Shown: positions 58,310-64,000 of the stretch, in pieces
How positions within the stretch are numbered: position 1 is the first letter of the stretch
Layout of the letters: each line of letters starts with the position of its first letter
DNA from: Cobetia crustatorum
GTDB taxonomy: Bacteria > Pseudomonadota > Gammaproteobacteria > Pseudomonadales > Halomonadaceae
Reading direction: 5' to 3'
DNA length: 64,000 bases
Assembly: GCF_000591415.1 (NCBI RefSeq)
Contig: NZ_JEMF01000019.1
Span: forward strand, 1 to 64,000
Translations under genes and position numbers: made by a program
The notes under the pieces: generated by a model
Seen by the model: the letters and a program-made list of their open reading frames with translations, nothing else
Database searches by the model: none
Told to the model about the DNA's origin: nothing

Positions 58310-59665
58310 ATGAGCAAGACGTCACGTAAAATCAAGCCAAAACTCGACCGCTTGTCACAGGCGCTGGAAAACGGCGAGCTGGATCAGGCAAGGCGCATGC
58401 TCAATCGTGGCCTGGCACCCGTCGACGTCGCTCACCTGCTCGAGTCGTCGCCGCCCAAGGAACGTAACCTGCTATGGGAGCTGGTCGACGCCGAATTACA
58501 GGGTGATGTCCTCCAGTACCTTGGCGAGGATATCCAGACCGACTTCCTGCGCGATATGGACGCCGTAGATGTTCTCGCGGCGACCGAGAACCTGGAGCCG
58601 GATGACGTAGCTGACATCCTCCAGCGACTGCCGAATGCAGTGATTCTCGAAGTCCTCGACTCGATGGAAGCGCAAGAACGCCAACGCGTCGAGACGGTAT
58701 TGTCCTTCCCCGAGGATACTGCCGGCGGCCTGATGAACACGGATACCATCACTATCCGCCCGGACATCACCCTCGATGTAGTACTGCGCTATATTCGCCG
58801 TCACGAACGCCTACCGGACTCTACCGATACACTGCTGGTCGTTTCACGACGTGATGAATTCATCGGTACCCTGCCCATCAATCGTTTGCTGGTGTCTGAC
58901 CCCAGCGTTACGGTGCGCGAGGTAATGGATACCGATAGCGTAGTGATTGCTGCTCTGATGCCAGAAACTGAAGTCGCTTCGCTGTTCGAGAAACACGATT
59001 TGATCTCGGCGCCCGTGGTAGGCGGCGACGGCAATCTACTCGGGCGTATTACCATCGATGACGTAGTCGACGTCATCCGCGGCGATGCCGAGCATCAAGT
59101 AATGTCGATGGCGGGGATGGATGAGGACGAAGATACCTTTTCACCCGTACTACGTACCTCTTGGCGCCGCGCCATCTGGCTAGGCATCAATCTACTGACG
59201 GCCTTCATGGCGTCAGCCGTCATCGGTATGTTCGAAGGCACTATCCAGAAGATCACGGCGCTCGCCGTACTGATGCCGATCGTCGCCAGCATGGGGGGCA
59301 TCGCGGGCTCTCAGGCACTGACAGTATTGATCCGTGGTATCGCACTAGGTCACGTCAAAAGCGGCAATGTCCGCTGGTTGCTCAAACGCGAGATCATCGT
59401 CGCTGTGCTCAACGGCATGCTATGGGCTGTAGTGGTTGCCGGCATTGCCATTGCCTGGTTTGGCGATATTCAACTAGGGGCCATTATCGGCGCGGCCATC
59501 ATGATCAACCTGGTCATCGCTGCCGTGACGGGGACCCTGCTGCCGGTTTTGCTCAAGAAGCTTAGTATTGATCCGGCGCTTTCCGGTAGCGTCATCCTGA
59601 CGACCGTGACCGATGTGATCGGCTTCATGGCGTTTCTCGGCCTCGCGACCTGGCTCTATCTATAA
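58310..59665 (+). CDS. mgtE: Magnesium transporter MgtE
   Basis: 451 aa. Cytoplasmic N-domain (about 1-120), two CBS domains (about 130-250) that bind Mg2+ and gate the channel, then five membrane helices. The pore region includes MPIVASMGGIAGSQALTVLIRGIALG and the C-terminal LSGSVILTTVTDVIGFMAFLGLATW. Mg2+/Co2+ channel. It belongs to the same strand as npr but probably has its own promoter in the 294-bp gap (no good boxes found). Residue contacts of the pore cannot be certified by eye. Confidence 0.96.
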   Translation: MSKTSRKIKPKLDRLSQALENGELDQARRMLNRGLAPVDVAHLLESSPPKERNLLWELVDAELQGDVLQYLGEDIQTDFLRDMDAVDVLAATENLEPDDVADILQRLPNAVILEVLDSMEAQERQRVETVLSFPEDTAGGLMNTDTITIRPDITLDVVLRYIRRHERLPDSTDTLLVVSRRDEFIGTLPINRLLVSDPSVTVREVMDTDSVVIAALMPETEVASLFEKHDLISAPVVGGDGNLLGRITIDDVVDVIRGDAEHQVMSMAGMDEDEDTFSPVLRTSWRRAIWLGINLLTAFMASAVIGMFEGTIQKITALAVLMPIVASMGGIAGSQALTVLIRGIALGHVKSGNVRWLLKREIIVAVLNGMLWAVVVAGIAIAWFGDIQLGAIIGAAIMINLVIAAVTGTLLPVLLKKLSIDPALSGSVILTTVTDVIGFMAFLGLATWLYL

Positions 59666-59724
59666 CGAGTTTTACCTGCGACACCAGCATCGTGTATCAG
59701 CCCCCCGCTGCCAGACAGAAAGAC

Positions 59725-59759
59725 AAAAAGGCCGCCCCTCATCGGGGCGGCCTTTTTTT
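59725..59759. terminator. Bidirectional terminator between mgtE and pmbA
   Basis: 14-bp stem with arms AAAAAGGCCGCCCC and GGGGCGGCCTTTTT, 5-nt loop TCATC, seven T residues. Serves both convergent genes. Confidence 0.92.
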
Positions 59760-59813
59760 ATCGACTCAATCGCACGTGACTTACAGCTCAGACGCTGCTT
59801 CGTGCCTTAAGCT

Positions 59814-61193
59814 TTACTCACCTTCAAGCTCGCCTTCCTCATCACCGGCTTCCGACATGCCCGCCACCGTCATGTTTCCAATCAGCCAGCTACCGCAATG
59901 AATACTACCGCGAGTGTCAACATCATCACCGATCGCGAGCAGGTTCGCTGCCATGTCGCGCAGATTACCCGCGATGGTGAACTCTTCCACAGCATGCTGG
60001 ATCTGGCCATTTTCGATCCAGAAACCAGACGCGCCGCGCGAGTAGTCACCCGTCACACCATTCACGCCCTGCCCCATCAATTCAGTGACCAGTACGCCAG
60101 TGCCCATTTGGGCTAGCATGGATTCCAGCGAGGTCAATGGTGCCTCGAGACGGACATTGCGCGCACCACCAGCGTTACCAGTGGTCTCCATACCCAAGCG
60201 ACGAGCACTATAGGCACTGAGCATGTAGCTTTTCACCTTGCCATCGGCAAAGTAGACATTGTCACGTGTCGCCACGCCATCGTTGTCGAAGGCTGCGCTG
60301 GACATGCCGCCCACTTCACGTGGCTTCTCACAGATAGTGAGCCATTCCGGGAAAAGTGGCTGCTCCAGGCTATCGCACAGGAAGCTCGATTCACGGTACA
60401 AGGCACCGCCGGCAATTGCCGACAGATAGTGGCCCACGAGCCCAGCGGACATTTGCGGATCAAACAATACCGGCATACGACCCGTCGCAACCTTGCGAGC
60501 GTTCATACGCGCAAGTGTACGCCGCGCCGCTTCACGACCCACCTCTTCTGGTGAACGCAGATCGACCGGATTACGCACGCTGGTGTAGTCATAGTCGCGC
60601 TGCATGCCCTGGTCATCCTTGGCAATCAGCATGCAGGACATCGAGTGACGACTGCCGCACTGGCTGGCGAGGAAGCCGTGGCTGTTGCCATACACTTGCA
60701 CGCCTTCACCGCTGGAGAAGCTCGCACCTTCAGACTGAGCAATCCCTTCTATCGCCAACCCCGCACTCTCACAGGCCAAGGCCAGATCCGTCGCTTCATC
60801 GACGCTGATCGCCCAAGGATGATGTGCATCCAGATCCGGGAATTCAGTGGCCATCAGCTCAGCAGGGGCCAGTCCGGCAAAGCTATCCTCGCCGGTGTAA
60901 TGCGCAATGGAGATCGCTTTCTCGACAGCAGCACTGATCGACTCACTGCCGGCATCCGAGGAAGTGGCACTGCCCTTGCGATTACCGAGATAAACCGTCA
61001 CGCCGATACCTTGATCGCGTGACAGTTCAACGGTTTCTACCTCGCCATCACGCACCGAAATACTCACGCCTTGATCGACGCTAGCGCCGACCTCACAGGC
61101 GTCGGCACCCAGCGTGCGGGCCAGCTCAAGAGCTTCACTGACACGACGCTCGAGCAGTTGTTGCTGAGCAACGGCATCAAAGGCCTGGCTCAT
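59814..61193 (-). CDS. pmbA: Metalloprotease PmbA (TldE)
   Basis: 459 aa from ATG 61193, with AAGGAG upstream; the ORF track extends further without support. TldD/PmbA metallopeptidase family; forms a heterodimer with TldD, encoded nearby, that processes microcin B17 and degrades unfolded peptides. GSSWLIGNMTVAGM-like tail and DNDGVATRDNVYFADG are typical. Divergent from darP by 76 bp. The metal-binding TldD motif is expected only in TldD. Confidence 0.95.
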   Translation of the reverse strand: MSQAFDAVAQQQLLERRVSEALELARTLGADACEVGASVDQGVSISVRDGEVETVELSRDQGIGVTVYLGNRKGSATSSDAGSESISAAVEKAISIAHYTGEDSFAGLAPAELMATEFPDLDAHHPWAISVDEATDLALACESAGLAIEGIAQSEGASFSSGEGVQVYGNSHGFLASQCGSRHSMSCMLIAKDDQGMQRDYDYTSVRNPVDLRSPEEVGREAARRTLARMNARKVATGRMPVLFDPQMSAGLVGHYLSAIAGGALYRESSFLCDSLEQPLFPEWLTICEKPREVGGMSSAAFDNDGVATRDNVYFADGKVKSYMLSAYSARRLGMETTGNAGGARNVRLEAPLTSLESMLAQMGTGVLVTELMGQGVNGVTGDYSRGASGFWIENGQIQHAVEEFTIAGNLRDMAANLLAIGDDVDTRGSIHCGSWLIGNMTVAGMSEAGDEEGELEGE

Positions 61194-61269
61194 GATGTTC
61201 TCCTTCTGAGGAGACGGAGCGCTGGCAGTGCTATACTGCCGCAAATTTCCCCGACTCGTTGGAATTGGC

Positions 61270-61773
61270 ATGCGTAAAGAAAGACCTGTGGAGCTCGCCG
61301 AGCGTCCCAGCAAATCCCAGTTGAAGCGTGAAATGATCGAGCTGCAGGCACTGGGCAAGCAGATCATCGAACTGCCGGCCGGTCAGCGCGACAAGTTCCC
61401 GCTCTCTGATGACATGCTGGCCGCCATCGACGAATCTCACCGTATTCGTAGTCACGAAGGACTGCGTCGTCACATGCAGTACGTCGGCAAGCTGATGCGC
61501 AAGGAAGATCTCGATGCAGTGCGTGCCGTCTTCCAGGCCATGGAGCAGCAAAACGTGCGTCGTGATGCATCCTTCCAGCGCCTTGATCGCTGGCGTGATC
61601 GCCTGCTCGACGATGACGAGGCTTTCGTGATATTCGTTGAGGATTATCCTCATGTAGACCGTCAGGCACTGCGCCAGCTGATTCGTAATGCACGTGCCGA
61701 GCGTGATGCAGGCAAGGAACCCAACAGCTCCAAGAAGCTGTTCAAGCTGCTACGTGCAGAGCTAGATCTGTAA
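61270..61773 (+). CDS. darP: Ribosome biogenesis factor DarP (YjgA)
   Basis: 167 aa from ATG 61270 (MRKERPVELAERPSKSQLKRE). All-helical DUF615 protein; SKSQLKREMIELQALGKQIIELP near the N-terminus and RLDRWRDRLLDDDEAFVIFVEDYP in the middle. Assists late 50S subunit assembly. Adjacent to pmbA as in E. coli. Confidence 0.94.
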   Translation: MRKERPVELAERPSKSQLKREMIELQALGKQIIELPAGQRDKFPLSDDMLAAIDESHRIRSHEGLRRHMQYVGKLMRKEDLDAVRAVFQAMEQQNVRRDASFQRLDRWRDRLLDDDEAFVIFVEDYPHVDRQALRQLIRNARAERDAGKEPNSSKKLFKLLRAELDL

Positions 61774-61801
61774 CAGAGCAGTTCTTCACGTATTGCGTCA
61801 T

Positions 61802-61834
61802 CAACGCCGCAGTGGTCATCCCACTGCGGCGTTG
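61802..61834. terminator. Hairpin between darP and tldD
   Basis: 14-bp stem, arms CAACGCCGCAGTGG and CCACTGCGGCGTTG, loop TCATC. The T-tract is weak, so strength is uncertain. It separates convergent genes. Confidence 0.65.
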
Positions 61835-61930
61835 TCGTCTCTGATTCAAGCAGAAGCACTTGGCTTGTTACACGACCTGCCTCTCACAGGATCTGCCTGC
61901 CACACGACCAGTTCGGCGCGACCCACGCAA

Positions 61931-63391
61931 TCAGGACTGGGTTCCACCGACCGTCAGCTCATCAAGCTTGAGAGTTGGCTGACCCACGCCTACCGGTATT
62001 GACTGACCGTCCTTACCACACACGCCGACGCCAGTATCCAGCTCTAGATCATTGCCGATCATCGAGACACGCCCCATCGCTTCCGGCCCATTGCCGATCA
62101 GGGTCGCGCCCTTGACCGGTGTGGTCACTTTGCCATCTTCGATCAGGTAAGCCTCACTGGCAGAGAATACGAAACGCCCGGAGGTGATATCGACCTGACC
62201 GCCACCGAAGCTGACTGCGTAGAGGCCACGCTTGACGCTCTTGATGATTTCCTGCGGATCGCGATCGCCACCCAACATGTAGGTATTGGTCATGCGCGGC
62301 ATCGGCAGGTGAGCAAAGGACTCGCGGCGAGCATTACCCGTCGGTGCCATGCCCATCAGGCGTGCATTGAGCTTGTCCTGCATGTAACCGGTCAGGATGC
62401 CGTCCTCGATCAGCGGCGTGTACTGGCCCGGCGTGCCTTCATCATCGACGGACAATGAGCCACGACGATCTGCCAGCGTCGCATCATCGACCACGGTGAC
62501 GCCGCGTGCGGCAACCTGCTCGCCCATGCGACCGGAGAACGCTGAGCTACCCTTGCGGTTGAAGTCGCCTTCCAGGCCATGGCCGACGGCTTCATGCAGC
62601 AGTACGCCTGGCCAGCCGTTACCCAGCACGACAGGCATCTGGCCAGCAGGCGCATCGACAGCCTCCAGATTGACCAATGCCTGGCGCACCGCCTCACGGG
62701 CATAACGCTCGGCAACATTCTCATCACGCAGACGCGTCAACGGGAAGCGACCACCGCCACCGGCACTGCCCCGCTCACGACGACCATTACGCACTGCGAT
62801 CACACTGATGTTGAAGCGTACTAGCGGGCGTAAGTCAGCAGCCAGAGTGCCATCGCTGGCACGTACCATGATCACTTCATAGAGCGCCGACAACGAGGCC
62901 GAAACCTGGCTGATGGATGGATCAAGGCTACGCGCAATACGATCCGCCTCTTTCAGCAGTGCGACCTTTTCTTCAGCGCTCAAGCCACCCAGCGGATCGA
63001 TACCCGCATAGAAGGCCGGTGCTTCAGTGATGATGGAGCGTGCAACGGTGCCGCTGCTGCCACTGCGTGAGATACCTGCTGCCGTGCGACCGGTATCGGC
63101 AAGCGCCGCCGCATCAATTTGATTGGAGTAGGCAAAGCCCGTCTTCTCGCCAGCCAGTGAGCGTACGCCCACACCGCCGTCGATGTTGTAGCTGGCATCC
63201 TTGACGACGCCATCTTCCAGCACCCAGCTCTCCTGCCAGATACGCTGGAAGTAGAGATCGGCATAGTCGGTGCCCGGCCCCATGGCATGGGCCAGACCAG
63301 CATCAAGATCATCCAGGCTAAGCCCGCCCGGGGTCAGCAACAGGGCCGCGGCATCGTCCAGCACACGACCGGAACTCGCAATTTGCGTCAT
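61931..63391 (-). CDS. tldD: Metalloprotease TldD
   Basis: 486 aa. Partner of PmbA. The zinc motif HExxxH appears as [18 protein letters not shown], with the third ligand region further on near [16 protein letters not shown]-terminus [29 protein letters not shown] is family-typical. The ATG overlaps the yhdP stop by 4 nt (ATGA). Confidence 0.97.
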   Translation of the reverse strand: MTQIASSGRVLDDAAALLLTPGGLSLDDLDAGLAHAMGPGTDYADLYFQRIWQESWVLEDGVVKDASYNIDGGVGVRSLAGEKTGFAYSNQIDAAALADTGRTAAGISRSGSSGTVARSIITEAPAFYAGIDPLGGLSAEEKVALLKEADRIARSLDPSISQVSASLSALYEVIMVRASDGTLAADLRPLVRFNISVIAVRNGRRERGSAGGGGRFPLTRLRDENVAERYAREAVRQALVNLEAVDAPAGQMPVVLGNGWPGVLLHEAVGHGLEGDFNRKGSSAFSGRMGEQVAARGVTVVDDATLADRRGSLSVDDEGTPGQYTPLIEDGILTGYMQDKLNARLMGMAPTGNARRESFAHLPMPRMTNTYMLGGDRDPQEIIKSVKRGLYAVSFGGGQVDITSGRFVFSASEAYLIEDGKVTTPVKGATLIGNGPEAMGRVSMIGNDLELDTGVGVCGKDGQSIPVGVGQPTLKLDELTVGGTQS

Positions 63392-64000
63392 TCGGCACTT
63401 TCCAGAGTAATGTTCGGGTCGCCCCAGGGGCCAGTTACCCGATAGTGAATTTGCGTCACCTTATCGATGAAGCGGCCGAAGATCTTGTCGGCCACAAAGA
63501 GCGCGCCGCCCACGGCGGGCGCACCTGCCAGCACAGCGGCCAACGGTAGATTCTGGCTAACCGGTACTGTGATGGCCATGCGTTGATCAAGGGTACCGCG
63601 AAGCAGGTCAACCTGCCCATTGAGCGTCACGGTGGTAGATGGTGCCTCGATACGCAAGGGGCCATCGTTTTCAAGACGTCCATCATAAAGCGTCGCTGCG
63701 CCACGCACCTTGTCAAAGGCCGTACCCTTATCGGTGACATCCGAGAAGTCTAGCGCCAGGCGACGCAGCAGGTTATCCACATTGACGAGTCCCAGCAGGC
63801 GCGCCGAAGCCGAACCAAGATTCATGAAACGACCATTATCCAACTTGACCTCAAGTCGCCCGCTGGAGCGCGACAACGCAAAGTCCTGCGGCGCGCCCGG
63901 CCAGGCCAGCTTGACCTCGGCACGCGCACGCTCTGCCTCTACTCCTCGTGGCTGCGACAAGCGCACCAGCAGATCACCCACATCGCTGCCATCAGCTGAC
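63388..64000 (-). CDS. yhdP: YhdP/TamB-like AsmA-family protein, C-terminal part (runs off the window)
   Basis: The last about 203 residues of a long protein whose N-terminus lies beyond 64000; an internal GTG at 63981 is not the true start because the frame stays open to the window edge. [37 protein letters not shown] and the final [20 protein letters not shown] match the C-terminus of YhdP, a large bridge-like lipid transporter spanning the periplasm. Its position before tldD agrees with E. coli. Confidence 0.88.
   Translation of the reverse strand, partial: SADGSDVGDLLVRLSQPRGVEAERARAEVKLAWPGAPQDFALSRSSGRLEVKLDNGRFMNLGSASARLLGLVNVDNLLRRLALDFSDVTDKGTAFDKVRGAATLYDGRLENDGPLRIEAPSTTVTLNGQVDLLRGTLDQRMAITVPVSQNLPLAAVLAGAPAVGGALFVADKIFGRFIDKVTQIHYRVTGPWGDPNITLESAE

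Overview
This window is core chromosome of a Gammaproteobacterium, most likely a member of the Halomonadaceae (Halomonas/Cobetia-like; inferred from gene order, protein similarity from memory and moderately high GC, without a database search). E. coli-like blocks (lpoA-yraN-diaA-dolP, mlaFEDCB-ibaG-murA, yrbG-kdsD-kdsC-lptCAB-rpoN-hpf-ptsN-rapZ-npr, pmbA/darP/tldD/yhdP) are combined with a cytochrome bc1 operon, a DciA-type helicase loader, a short-form HisG, and rnpB next to the division/cell-wall cluster. I see no tRNA, rRNA, CRISPR array, insertion sequence or prophage.

Layout. 1-6.4 kb: a Nudix-ThiE fusion, argJ and secA on the minus strand, led by a small secretory ORF ending in Arg-Ala-Pro-Pro (a SecM-like arrest-peptide candidate) that diverges from dciA. 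6.5-25.4 kb: minus-strand dcw cluster, in transcription order rsmH, ftsL, ftsI, murE, murF, mraY, murD, ftsW, murG, murC, ddlB, ftsQ, ftsA, ftsZ, then lpxC; mraZ is absent from its usual first position. 25.6-26.0 kb: RNase P RNA. 26.2-31 kb: rsmI diverging from lpoA, yraN, diaA, dolP. 31-38 kb, minus strand: sspA-sspB, petA-petB-petC, rplM-rpsI and zapE. 38-41 kb: zapG, Nif3-like protein and a DegS/AlgW protease. 41-48.5 kb, minus strand: mlaFEDCB, ibaG, murA, hisG, hisD. 48.7-59.7 kb, plus strand: yrbG, kdsD, kdsC, lptC, lptA, lptB, rpoN, hpf, ptsN, rapZ, npr, mgtE. 59.8-64 kb: pmbA, darP, tldD and the end of yhdP.

The common theme is envelope construction: peptidoglycan precursors and divisome (dcw, ddlB, murA, lpoA), lipid A and LPS core and transport (lpxC, kdsD, kdsC, lptABC), phospholipid retention (mla, dolP), protein export (secA and its putative sensor) and envelope stress proteolysis (degS). 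Nitrogen-PTS/sigma-54 functions (rpoN, ptsN, npr, rapZ) and respiration (petABC) complete it.

Four genes, mraY, murE, mlaC and lptC, are each interrupted by what looks like one missing G/C base; in every case adding one base restores a full-length protein. Since mraY, murE and lptC are normally essential, sequence error is the first explanation. The two most interesting regulatory signals are the RAPP-terminated ORF before secA and a consensus sigma-54 (-24/-12) promoter directly in front of rpoN, which encodes sigma-54.
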